DNA of 64,000 bases. Origin: Ephydatia muelleri (lineage: Eukaryota; Porifera; Demospongiae; Spongillida; Spongillidae). The notes beneath the pieces were generated by a model that saw nothing but the letters and a program-made list of their open reading frames with translations, did no database searches and was not told the origin of the DNA. The stretch covers positions 62,001 to 126,000 of the forward strand of contig JABACO010000083.1 in assembly GCA_013339895.1 (NCBI GenBank). The letters run 5' to 3'. The position numbers and the translations under genes are program-made. Numbering within the stretch: the first letter of the stretch is position 1; every line of letters begins with the position of its first letter. Shown here one piece after another: positions 32,346 through 43,817 of this stretch.

Positions 32346-35004
32346 AAGGATTCCAAACGTGAGTACAGGATTCAAGGATAGGCTTAACATAAATTTTGAA
32401 AGCCTTAACCATATCTCAGACACATGAAATACCTTCAAAAGAAGAGCACAATGGCTAAATGCCTAATTTGATGCTATGTACGAACAACGCACACTTGGTT
32501 TTAAGGTTAGATCAAATATTAACTCCATAATCTCATATACAAGTTACAACATTCAGTGAATAGGGCACAGGTGATATGTTTAACTTGCCAAATGATATTG
32601 ATTGAAGGCCACACCCACATGTAGTTGCCATTTTGATAACCGTGTACAAAACTAGCTAAGAAAGCGCAATCGTCAGGGTAGCCATGAGCATAATACAGTT
32701 TGGTATTATCAGCAAAGATTTTCACACCAACATTACTTTGAAGGCATTCAGGGAGGTCATTGATCTAGAGCAAGAATATTGATTTTGAGGCACTCCAATG
32801 AGAACTCGACATCAGCATCGATTGATCTGCACGGTTGGCAAAAAATAAAAAGCAATCCAGCAGCATAAGCGAGAATTGATGCTATAGGCAGCAACTTTAA
32901 GAAGTAATTCGCATTCGAATGAGAAATAGAAAAAAATGTCTTTGCAAAGTTTATATATACTGCATCAATCTTGAGACGCTGATATGCAATGACCCTCATT
33001 TAAAGAAGCTATAAGCTTAGTGCATGTTGAAGAAAACCATTTTGTTCTTTTGGAATCAATGAATTGGCCTGAAGGACATTGATTCTGCAATTATACATTC
33101 CATAACCCCATGCAATACGTGTAAGAAAGATAGAGAATGAAAATTAGTTGGCAAAGAGGAACCCCTTTTTAAATACTGGGCCTGCATGAGCTATTTTCTG
33201 CCATGTTGTATTGAAAGTTCAAACAGAATAGAGAATTCCATCTGCAATGGATATGCATGAGAAAGTATGCAAAGTCCATCAGGTATTGGGTGAGCAGTTA
33301 AATGTCAGGTGAAAACATAATCTACACTTTCAAGAACACTTCTAGAAAAGTGGGAATAGTGCCATCATCTCTTGTGAACACAGCAGCAAAATGCATGTAC
33401 CTATTAAGCAAGTCACACTTTTCAACATTTGATGTAGCAATTAAAGATGAGGAAGATTGTAACCAAACACGTTTGGAGTTGACATACGCATACAATTAGA
33501 GACAATCCCACTGCTTATTGCACTGTATTCTTTGGCATAAAAAAAAGCTCTAACAGCACTATCATACTCCTGTGAAACTTGCCAGTAATAGGCAGACATT
33601 TGTGATACAACTTTGTTTTCCTTGCATGCAAGCAAAGGAACGAATGTGCATAAGATTGTTCTAATAGAACGCCAAGGTTATGCAATCACTCAGAATGTCA
33701 CACATCATCTACATGTATTGGTGTACTGTGGTAAACAATGCACAGCCCCGGGAAGGATAGTAACCAATTATGAAATCACCTCCATGAATCAGGTAGAGGA
33801 ATGTAGGACAAAGAATCGAAAAATCAATAAATGTATGATCACAACTCCTTGGAGAATGGCACAACAACAGAAAGTTTGCTAATGGGGTTCGGTATAGATA
33901 AAAGTATCTATCAAGAGAGATGTTGACCAAAGTTGGAGAATAATAAAACACGCCCACTATGACTGACATTTCTGGCAAACAGTAGATCAATTTCTAAGCA
34001 TTCCAGTGGTTTGAAAACGATCAGCTAAAGATTTTCTTAACAAAAAACAGCCACACCACCATTGTCCTTCCTATAAACAGTGCATGGAGCACGGGAGAGC
34101 TGCAAGCAGTCATCAGAATGTAACCAACATTCAGTGACATAAATCGTCAAAACCATTTGGACCAAACAATTCAGCAACCTTATTACGAAGAAAACGTCCA
34201 AGATTCCTTGCTTCACATACCTATGCTAAAGGATGAGTCTTAACAGGAGCGGTATCATGCCACACGAATTAATAATAGCAAATAATGAGGCAAAATACTG
34301 CAACGGAATATAATGACATTTTGTAAATTAAATAAACTTCTATACACCACTATCAAAAATGAGGATTAAACTTTGCTGCTTTTGCCAACTGAAAGGCCAG
34401 GCATTTTAACTGACATGCCGCTCGCCAGATGTCCACCAGTTCTGGCCAATCTCTGCAAGGCATTTTCCCTTATACACCATGTTTCGTTTTAAAATTTAAG
34501 TGGCGCACGAACATCTGTATATTATTGTCCATGATATGATACTTCCTTTACAGTCATGTGCACTGTTTAGAATAGTATTGAAGGTAAAAAATAAAAATCT
34601 ACTTTCTATCATCCCTAGCACATTCGGCTCAGGGCTTATCGGTTATTGTGGAAAGTCTTATCATTGGCATCAGTACACCAATCGGTGTTGCAATTATTTG
34701 TGTATCAGTGAGTTTCAGCACAACATTTATTGTGTTTTGTCAGTAAAAGTTAAATATGACAAAAATATTTTCAAACTTTCGTCCTTTACAGTGTGTAATT
34801 ATTATTGGATGCTGGAAAATGCGCAGGTGAATATTTATAATTCCAACTAATTTGTTCATGCTGCGTATTATTATTTACACTACACCTACTGGAGGAGGAG
34901 CAAAATAGAGAGAGCAGGAAGAGGGAGAGGAAATGCGCATTATTAATTAAGCATATTAATTAATTGCTTTTCCTGTACATTTGTACATGTAATGTGACTA
35001 GGAT

Positions 35005-36314
35005 CAGGGGCGGATACAGGAATTCTGGAAGGGGGGGTCCGACATGAATAATTAATAGGGGGAGGGTGCGGGAGGGGGATGTGCCCCCTCCCGCGCGAAG
35101 CGCGGAAGCTTTTGACGGATCGTCATCCCGCACATAATTGGTGACATTCTATAGAAACTTGGAAAGGGCGGCGAATACTGTGCGTGATTTGGTTTGGGGG
35201 ACTCTATTCTCAGTGCAACTCATAAACTGCGTATCCTAAATTAATGAGTAATGCAGGCAATAATTAATAGTACTCGTATGTTGGGGAAAACATCTTCATC
35301 AGCTGCATGGATACAATGTGCCAGATCTGCAGGAATGATGTTATCAAGGGATTCAGATTTTAGTTTCCAACAACGTTGCCACTGTTTTAATTCAGATAGA
35401 AGTGATGAAGCACTAGGTAAATCACGTTCCCAAAACAACAAACATTTTGCAAGCTCTTGTAAATCACTGTGATTAATGTTGGAGCTAGATAAAATAAGTG
35501 ACTACCAACCATACTGTCACGATGAAACTATTGTTTAGTTCTTGCAATCGTTCCATTTGATCCAAGAATGGAATTGCCACATTAATTTTGTAATAAACTT
35601 CAGGATCTGGATTTTCTGGACCTGCATTAGCCCTGTGTTGTTGTCTTCCAGATAGACGTGAAACTGTAAGTACTATGCCTAACTCACTACCAATTCTGCT
35701 AGCATCCATAAACCAATCATGAAAATCTTTTTCAATGTTCTCTCTGAAAATTGCAATATCACTGATGACACTGTGTATCAAGTTATAGGCATGCACAATG
35801 TCCTCATCTTGCGTCTTACCCATATCTGCATGTGTCAAAAAAGATAAATAACTGAAGTATAAAAAAGAAACTCCAGGCCCGTAGCGAGGTAAGTCTGAAA
35901 GGAGGGGGACGGGAGGGGGGAGGGGGGTGGGTTGGATCGATTTCTAATAGGACTGCGGGGGGGGGGGGGGGGGGGGAGGGAGAAGTAGTGTGTGCATGCA
36001 TGTTCACGCAGCTGCATTCACGTAATGAGATAACGCGATCGGGTGGGTGAAGTCATGACGGGCGCGCGATTCCTGTACGCATAAATTACCTTTTGCTTTC
36101 TTTGAAAAGTAATTCAAGATACTTTCCGCGCCCGCTTGCTTGCCATAACGCTCTCTAGAACAATGAATATCACGTGGGATGTTGTTAATTGGTTTCACTA
36201 ATGATAAAGTATTAATCTTTAATTTATTCATCATCAGGTCTGAGGGGGGAGGGGGGGGGGGGGGGGGGGTCCCGGACACCACCGACCCCCCCCCCCCCCC
36301 TGTATCCCCCACTG
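35005..36314 (-). mobile_element. hAT-type element 1, internally reduced
   Basis: Left end CAGGGGCGGATACAGG (35005-) and right end CCTGTATCCCCCACTG (-36314) are imperfect inverted repeats. AGGAT flanks both sides (35000-35004, 36315-36319), giving a 5-bp flanking repeat where 8 bp is usual for hAT. It sits at the end of gene C homology. It contains pieces of a transposase and long G/C runs; 35875-35960 looks like an end of yet another element nested inside. Confidence 0.65.
35241..35838 (-). pseudogene. hAT-type transposase fragment (C-terminal half)
   Basis: Minus-strand segments 35838-35485 (FRENIEKDFHDWFMDA, RLSGRQQHRAN, NVAIPFLDQM) and 35441-35241 (SLDNIIPADLAHCI, VFPNIRVLLIIA) match the region before the hAT dimerisation domain in the DUF4371/ZMYM1-like transposase group. 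The N-terminal half and the terminal dimerisation motif are absent and the two parts lie in different frames, so this is a relic. Confidence 0.75.
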
Positions 36315-36319
36315 AGGAT

Positions 36320-37034
36320 CCCCCTTTTTAAATACTGATCCACTCCGCATAGAACGTGTCTAATATTGTGTTCTCCGCGGTACATTTCGATTCAGCAGCA
36401 TGCAATACCTTCTGGGGGGACCTATGCTTATACGTACGCTGCATTCAACCGGCGCTACAAAATGTATTATGCGTTGTGCATCGGAAGTTTCGCTACAAAC
36501 TTCCATACAGGATTTGACCCCGACTATGCATTAAGTCATTAAAAACACACGACTTACTTCTAACGAGACTCCCGACGATCGAATTGTTTAGCTTGTTATT
36601 TAAATCGAACGAAAAGACAAAAAAGAGCAGTTTCGTTGTTGTGTTATGTGGCAAAACTGCGTGGTTTTAGAGGACGAAAGGGTACTGCCCGTCCGCGTAC
36701 CCAGTCCCGGAATTATCCTCCTTGACAAGGCATAACTCGGGACAGGAACACTTTAAAGAATGAAAATTGCTCCAATAGCTTCAGAATTGGTCGGCATTTG
36801 CAATTTTGTGATCAATTGATCTCGAGCTATGTATTGGCAGTTGACTACCAAATAAGACTTGGGCAGTACAAAATGCTACTCCTGTCTGACAGGACTCCTG
36901 GCACAAGAAATTTGTCCTTACCAAACAAGAAAACTAAAAGGAGCCAGTAGCAAGTAATGTAATCTAATTTAACATATACGGTCTACGATGGAAAATAACG
37001 GGCCCTTGCTGAACAAAGTACCAAGTAATACCAA
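36320..37034. other. Non-coding stretch between the hAT elements
   Basis: No gene seen. 36440-36480 (GCATTCAACC...CTACAAAATGTATTATGCGTT) resembles 28450-28490 next to gene B's terminal exon, so it may be the flank of gene C's lost 3' end. Confidence 0.5.
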
Positions 37035-37429
37035 CATAGGCGTCCGCTCGTATATTTCCAAGGGGAGGGGGGGGGGGGGGGGGGGGGGGGGCCAATGAAG
37101 AAAAGAGATCACCCAGGGGGAGGGTGCAGGAGGTGGGTGTGCCCCCTACCCATATATTTATGCACGAAAACTCATGTTTTCATACAGTTTCAGAGCAAAA
37201 TCTGTGTTTCCAGCTGCGCTATATACTTGCAATATATACCTCTACTGGTGTGTGCTGCATTGAATGCATAATGTGATGATGTACTATAGAGACAAGGTTA
37301 AAATCAACTTATACAGATGCGCAATTGAAGAAGCATACAACATACTATTCTTGGAAAAGAAATTGTAAGCGCCTTGGTTCACGTCCAAATTCTGTTACCA
37401 CTCTTTCAATGAACTGTTGTTTGGAAGTG

Positions 37430-39731
37430 TTAATCTTTTCCCTGTGAAGACTGATCATACAAAGTCATTGTAGCACGTAGCCACGTTTTGACCTTTCTTA
37501 AAGTGCTAAATGATCTTTCAACAGTGCATGTTGACACAGGAAGGGCCATTGCTGTACAGATAGCCTTGCGCACTGCAGGAAACAGTACAGCCTCATTGAA
37601 CATGTCAATGAAGCCCAACTGGTTCACTTGGAATCCCCTGTTACACCACACCTGGTACCATGTGTTTGCTTCCTCAACAAAATTATCATATCGGTATATA
37701 GAATGAATGTGTTGCTTGAAATCATCTAAAGTAAGTTTTGCCATTTCAGGTGGGTAAAGCTTTAAGATGCTAAAGCAGGGAGCATTTTCAGATGAGAATC
37801 TGAGCTGCAAAGATGAGATGATGGAATGAAGGTAAGGTACCTACACTGATCTTCGATAGTATCCTTTAACTGAGTCAGATGGTGGATTAGATCGATGAGT
37901 TTGCCTTGAAACCAACCTGGGCATATGAATTTCAACACCCAGGTCATCAGCTAATTCCTTTGCTTTCTCTGAAGTAGACATCACACTCTTCCCTATGTTT
38001 GGACATTATGCCTACAAGCTCATAAAGTGACCCTGCACTTTCAACAGATCAAGTTGAATTGATTGCAAGAATTGTGCTGTTGGCTCCAGCATTGATGCAT
38101 ACTTTGCAATGATGACTAGGCATACTATGCAAGATGATGCAGTTACTAAGCAAACCAACTGGTGTGCTTCTTGTCAACAATTTACACTAGCACTAGCTGA
38201 TTCGCTCATTTCTTGTAGCGTTTGAACAAAGTTCTCAAAGAAAACTCTTATACTTGTGTATTTGGCAATCCATCTAGTTTCACATAGCATTGGTACATTG
38301 GGTATTAAGTGGCGTCGTATAGTGCTGTCATGAAAGAATTTGATCACAGACTTTATTGTACCAACAGCCGGAATTTCGCACATCGGTAAGGCTGTTTAAA
38401 TCATTAAAAACCAGATTCAGCCTGTGTGATGAGCAGTGAACAAAAATGCCTTTGGAAATTTTCATTTGACAATAGCCTGTATTCCTCCCTCTATTCCTGC
38501 CATAGCTGAACACCCATCATAACCTTGTCCAACCAATTTGGACATGTCCAGGCCAATTTCCAAGCAACTTTCCAAAAGTGCATTTGCTATTGCTTCTGCA
38601 GACACCTGATGTATATGAACATATCCCAAAAACTCCTCATGGATGCATGGAGTTGCCAAATTTGTTTCCATGTACCTAACAGCCAATGACAATTGTTCTT
38701 TGCCTGATATGTCTGCTGTTTTCATCAGCCAATATTGAGAATGCTGCAGAATTATTGGCTGCATGAACTACATCACACTGCAGTAGCCTTCCACAAATCT
38801 CCACTATTTCATTTTGGGTCCTTACAGATGCATGTGTATCGTGCAGCATGTGAAGTTGTCTCTATCTGGCTTTTTAGAATTTATCACTCACCAGATTCAA
38901 TACGAAATTGGAGAAGTTCCCACAAGAACTAGAATGCCACGTAAAGAAAGATCATGGGTCCCACAAATACTATTTTGGATACAATTGGATATAGCTTCCT
39001 CCTATTGTCTTCAATTGTTTTTCCTGTAAACATCACTCAGTTTTTGAACAACAGAAACCTGCTTTCTCTCACATATGCTAAGGAAGTTAGTTGCATCTCC
39101 ATGAGAGCCTTGATGCCAGCTTGATTTTGTGTGTTCTTTGGCATAGGAATGAAAGTCTTTATAGCGTGTAAAAGGTGTAGCAATGAAACTGCCTTGAAAA
39201 CCTCTTGAAACTTTCTGAGGAAAGAACACAGAATTTGCAGAAAGCTCCTTTTAGGTGACGGGAATAATCCAACCAAGGAGAGTAGTCTTTAAGCCACATT
39301 TGGCGAAATGAACGAGATCCCGATGCATCCGCTTTAAATTCATAGTTTTCTGGGGGAATCCAGCACCTCGTTAGTAACTCGTACCGTCTCTGATCGGGGA
39401 AATTGCTGCGGTGAATGTAGAGACCAATATCAAATTCGTTGGTATCACGATCGACTTCGGTTATGGTTACAACCGATGCTGTACTGGCTGTGTGCGATTG
39501 TGAAGAAGTAACGCTGCTCTCAGATGTAAAATCAGTTGATGACACAACGGTGGGCGTAGCAGATGATGGTACGGCTGCTTCGTCTGCTTCGCAATCTGAG
39601 TCTAAGACTATGACAACGGGTGATGCTGCAGAGTCGGTTAGCTATCTCTGCTTAGTAATACAGCATCTGATGCTGCTGTGCATGATATTAGTATCGCTGG
39701 CAAGTTTGACCTTTTTCACGAATCGATTCAT
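37430..39731 (-). pseudogene. hAT-family transposase (TTF-type zinc finger, DUF4371, dimerisation domain), multiply frameshifted
   Basis: Likely start ATG 39731 (MNRFVKKVKLASD). Order on the minus strand: acidic Ser/Thr-rich N-terminus; TTF-type zinc-finger region (FRQMWLKDYSPWLDYS, AFCKFCVL) at 39330-39200; DUF4371 core at 38764-38200 (ADISGKEQLSLAVRYMET, IGLDMSKLVGQGYDG, FVHCSSHRLNLVFND, CETRWIAKY). The hAT dimerisation end is at about 37530-37460 (LPVSTCTVERSFSTLRKVKT). At least six frame changes or stops separate these segments. This is the ZMYM1-like/DUF4371 branch. As written it is inactive. Confidence 0.85.
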
Positions 39732-39887
39732 TCTTAAACACGTTCCGTAAAGGATGTGGTTATTTGTATTGTGTTTAAGGTTGCCGGAATAGTCAGTTTG
39801 TAATATGCAATACAATGCATGCTAGTTATAGCACTATGAATATTAATTACTGAAATGAATATTAATTAGTTGGGGTACGCAGGGGGG

Positions 39888-39901
39888 GGGGGGGGGGGGG
39901 T
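39888..39901. repeat. Poly-G tract at hAT element end
   Basis: A G run directly inside the right end of hAT element 2; the matching run inside the left end is at 37066-37091. Confidence 0.9.
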
Positions 39902-40539
39902 AAATGCCCCGCCTTACCCCATCTAGCGGAACGCCTACGATACCAAGCGGAGAGCAGAGCCCAAAAGGATACGAATCGCTGAACATGAGAAGGATGAAGC
40001 GGAGCCTGAGACCACAGAACGTGGAAAAGTATCAAGCAGTCGGGTGAACCAGAAACGAAACAAACCGCTGAACTTGAAAAGTATTATGCAGAGCCAGAAA
40101 AGAAACGGGTTGCTAAAAGGCAATGGTATTGAAAGAGTTCTGAATCTGGTTGCTTAACGAATGGAGTGCGAGGACCCGAGTGCGATACGGGAAGGCTAAA
40201 TATACACTGGAATGCCATCGAAAGAGTACTACCGATAAAGTCACCCCAAGGTACGTACGGTAGCAACCTACTGTTACCATTGATATTATTCTGTTACTAC
40301 ACGTGTGGCGATGATCGATGTTGCATTAAGGCGATCACGTGGCACCTTGTGTCAATACATGTGTGCCATGGAGGTAATGTATACCCATTTAAAGTAACCA
40401 GGCATGATTGATAAAGCCATATGCATGATTTGGGTTCACTAGCAATTTAATATGACAGCTGCCAAATGCTCTGCTTATACAAGGTGGCTTTTTATCTTGG
40501 TGTTTGCTTTTTATTGCATGACTTTTGTATTTAAGTAAA

Positions 40540-41229
40540 GTGGTCCGAATTAGGGGGAAACTAAAAAAAACTAAAAGATCCGCTAGCAACAGAATAGCAG
40601 GTACTAGTTGTAAAATAAGTAGAGTAACCTTTTACACTATGTTCGCATATAATTTATAACAGCTGCAACTATCACAGTTTTGATGCACGCCGGCACTTTA
40701 AATAACTAGTTCGGTACTACGCTTATCATTATAGTCATTTTACACCCCCTTCCCTTCTTTACTGTAAATTCATAAGCATGCATAGCAATCTATATCAATG
40801 CAGCTCTTGGTTTCCCTGAAAATAAAAATTATGTGTGCATGCAGACTCGCAAGGCAGCGTGCAAAGCAACAAAGTTAAACCGCATGCGGTAATGTATAGC
40901 GTTCTAAGCGACGCGATACAACACATGCACACAGTAAATAAAATACATTGCAGTATGATTGACAAAAGCATTGAAATGTTTAAAAGTTCAACTTGGCTTA
41001 TACAATGTGATTATTTGCCGTTTTCTTTTTTCTATTATGATGACAATATGGTTTCACCGACATGGACCACTTTATATTGCCGCATTTGTAGCATCCAGCA
41101 AGTTGAATGATCTCTCACAAATGCATCCAATTGTTGTCTCAAGAGTTGTACTTCCACATTCTGTATTTGAAAAGAAAAATACTCATCAGCGGATCTTTTA
41201 GTTTTTTTTACTTCCCCCCAAACGGCCTA
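40540..41229. mobile_element. MITE-like element with ~40-bp inverted repeats
   Basis: The left end (GGTCCGAATTAGGGGGAAAC, then an A-rich run and CTAAAAGATCCGCT) is repeated inverted at 41190-41229. The interior has no recognisable protein. Superfamily not assigned. Confidence 0.65.
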
Positions 41230-41328
41230 CATTTACCCCACCTTTACTCGCGGACGCGGTGTTTAAACTTCACTATATGTTAACCAATTTTCTATTATAG
41301 TGGGCCTATCAGCATAGGAGGTTAAATG

Positions 41329-41552
41329 AGTTTAAGAATTCATGCATTGCAGATACATGATTTGTGGCTATACATTTACATGTAGTGGTCACAATTTGAA
41401 GCACCCGAGGGGGCACATCCCCCTCCCGCACCCTCCCCTGGTTGGGCTCTTATCTTCTTTGCCCCACCCCTGGAAATAAATGAGCGGATGCCTATGATAG
41501 GGGTTCAATTAGTTTAAGAATTCATGCATTGCAGATACATGATTTGTGGCTA
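41329..41552. repeat. 42-bp direct repeats around a transposon end
   Basis: AGTTTAAGAATTCATGCATT and the following 22 bases occur at 41329-41370 and again at 41511-41552. Between them, 41399-41494 matches (inverted) the left end of hAT element 2: TGGAAATAAATGAGCGGATGCCTA with a GGGGGCACATCCCCCTCCCG block. It looks like the scar of an insertion followed by deletion or recombination. Confidence 0.7.
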
Positions 41553-41559
41553 ATACACA

Positions 41560-43765
41560 ACTGCTGACATGTATTCATCTCCTTCACTTCTGTAGCTTCT
41601 CCCTTGTACGCATGCTAAGGGAGTATAATGATGGTCTCAAACGATATTCCTAGGTTTTTAGGATGCCTTTTGAAACTCTCACCCATCGCTTGCAGCTGTT
41701 AGTAAGTTAGTCAATAGTGCAGTTGCACTGCTATAAATAAGGCACTGAGCATGTATAGAAAGGTAGCAGGGGAATTTCTACATGATTTTAATGCTATTAA
41801 TGCAATTACGATAGCAGGTAGTGACACTGCGGCCAGGGTAAGGTATCATACTGAGGATACGTTAATGTATATAGCTGTGAGCAAATATTTACTCTTTTAA
41901 GTTCAACATACGGAGAAAATTACTTTACCTCGCGTAACCCTATATATATGTATATTCCACATGCACATCTATTACCTTCCTATAACCGCCCAGCAGCTGT
42001 TTTAGATCAATTGAATATTTGATCGTGCATGTCGCGGGGAAAGGTTACTTCAGGTAAATTACTCAGGCACCCAACAAATTCCCATTAAGATCAGTATGCA
42101 CTACCATACAAAAGAGGCATGCACATCAGTATTTAAAACGCCCTTTCAAAGCTGGCCCATATAATCAGTTTTCACAAACATAGTAAGATTCTGTATCACA
42201 ATTCTGAATAATCATGTACGGTTCATTCGTATCCAACCACACGCACATAGGCTCAATAGATGGCTAGATAGAGATGCTCAACAACGCTGCATTTTATCAT
42301 GCTGCCGATCCGCATGCACAGCTCTTTTCTGTACACAGTCAGTAACATGTCCCAGATACCCACACCATTCATCAGTTTGCTATTCGTGCAAACAAGTAAT
42401 ACACAGATATCTAGTAAAAGCTCAAGATCAGGTATATTGTGTTTTTTCACCTATAGAAAAGAGGAGTTAAAAGAGCATATCCCCTCACAGAGGTGGTCCA
42501 CATGTACAACTGCTAAAAACAAATAACCCAACCATCTTGGACCAGCTGCTGTGCCAAATCTGCTTGATGATCCTCTGCCAACATCTAAGCCCCATGCAGG
42601 GCACTATACATGTCACACACACTGAATGGTCATGCTAAATCGGTTGTTAAAGCAGGGCGAAATTCCAACTATAAGCAAGAAAGTCGTCTTTTGTCCTTGG
42701 AATACCAGGACGGTGTAACGCAAAGCTTGTAGCGATTCATAGGTCGTTGAATTGAGCTATGAATGACACCGTATGCTATGACGTAATAACACCTATGACG
42801 TCACTTTTATAACATAAAATATACCCATCCGCAGCAGCGAAAAGTTGGGTCTGGGTGCAAGACTATTACTTTATGTTATGGTGATGCCTACCTCAATTGA
42901 GGTAGACCTTGCTAGCCGCTAATAGTTTTTACCCAGACCCCTACAAATCGTACATGCATACGCTATTGTTTTAAGAGGTGGTTCTGAGCCTGCTCACTAG
43001 CGCCGAACACCTCGCTACGCCATGCATGCACGTCCTGTGTTGCTACGAGTCAATGAAGTGTGAAAATGTATTTTAAGAAGGCAGCAAGTGCAATGGACTT
43101 GTGAACCGGGCGTTATATCTAGGTAAATCCATAAATCACTAAATGTGATCCCGTATCATTATATACTCGGCACGGGAACACATTGTTGCAGACGTAAGAC
43201 CAAATAAAAAAAACGGTATAAAGAGCATATTATATCAATTGCGCGTCTAGCCCTTGGGTATGACTTGGAGGTATGAGGGGAACCAGAGCAACAAAAGGAA
43301 ATGGTTTCGACACAGGCAGAAAGGCTGGAGGAATCCTGAAATAGCTGTTGACAGACAACAAGAGGACAGACACCAAGAGTCAGCAGAGAGAGAAGTGGAA
43401 ACAGAGGAAATTACCCCGTAGAAGTAGCAGAAGGTAATGTAACCGAGGCACCGAAGCGTTACCCAACACCAATAAGAAGACTACCAGACTACGATTTTGT
43501 AAGGGTAAGGAACATGTAGTGCGGTTCAATTAAAAAAATATCACCACCTTATCTACACAGCACACACTTGATATTTGTTTTAATAGACTACCAGCTTGCC
43601 ACCCACTAAACATTTCTCGTGAACGGCATGCAGGTATTACCGCGCAAATAACACTAATCCAAACACGGCATTGCACGGAGCTTATATATAGCTGCACTTA
43701 TAGCTGCACCACGCAAAAAGTTGCGCGAAGCCTTCAATTGCACGATATAATACCTATCTCGCGAT
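41560..43765. other. Intergenic stretch upstream of the SRCR gene
   Basis: No gene recognised. It includes a hairpin at 42846-42944 and an open stretch of unclear origin around 43240-43510. Confidence 0.5.
42846..42944. repeat. Short inverted repeat (hairpin, MITE-like)
   Basis: GGGTCTGGGT..AAGACTATTA at the left is matched inverted by TAATAGTTTTTACCCAGACCC at the right. The middle contains the perfect palindrome TACCTCAATTGAGGTA. Confidence 0.75.
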
Positions 43766-43817
43766 ATGGACATTTCCATCGCTCTGATGGTCGCCTTGGT
43801 ATCATGGCGCGTAGACG
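43766..43817 (+). CDS. SRCR gene exon 1: signal peptide
   Basis: ATG at 43766; MDISIALMVALVSWRVDG is a short hydrophobic leader ending at the phase-1 donor G/GTAAGC. It fits the phase-1 SRCR exon at 43921. Confidence 0.7.

Larger units (their letters stand above)
30469..34826 (+). pseudogene. Receptor-like gene C: diverged, rearranged paralogue of A/B
   Basis: Homologous to 17805-18565 and then to 20470-25000 of copy B, with clear substitutions. Remaining pieces: the last 125 nt of the Ig exon (30469-30593), the first 136 nt of FN3 exon 3 (31082-31217), and a TM exon 34619-34707 (SLIIGISTPIGVAIICVS). The juxtamembrane exon 34792-34826 encodes CVIIIGCWKMRR. The FN3 exon is cut and fused to what is intron in A/B (near 20470), deleting exons 4-6. 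There is one TM exon, not two. The TM and juxtamembrane exons remain open and phase-correct. The gene as a whole looks dead or donates single exons; no terminal exon is found. Confidence 0.75.
37035..39939 (-). mobile_element. hAT-type element 2, 2.9 kb
   Basis: Ends CATAGGCG-TCCGCT and (reverse complement) CGTAGGCGTTCCGCT are inverted and each is followed by a G-rich run. ATACCAA flanks both sides (37028-37034, 39940-39946), seven bases where hAT usually makes eight. It encloses a whole-length but broken transposase on the minus strand. Confidence 0.65.

Noticed and set aside
37430-39731. Treating the hAT transposase as a host ZMYM1-like gene
   Set aside because: It is flanked by inverted termini and a short target duplication and is broken in many places, so a transposon relic is simpler.
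43240-43510. Open stretch with basic/acidic composition upstream of the SRCR gene
   Set aside because: It might be a retroelement tail, but I see no diagnostic motif and no flanking element.
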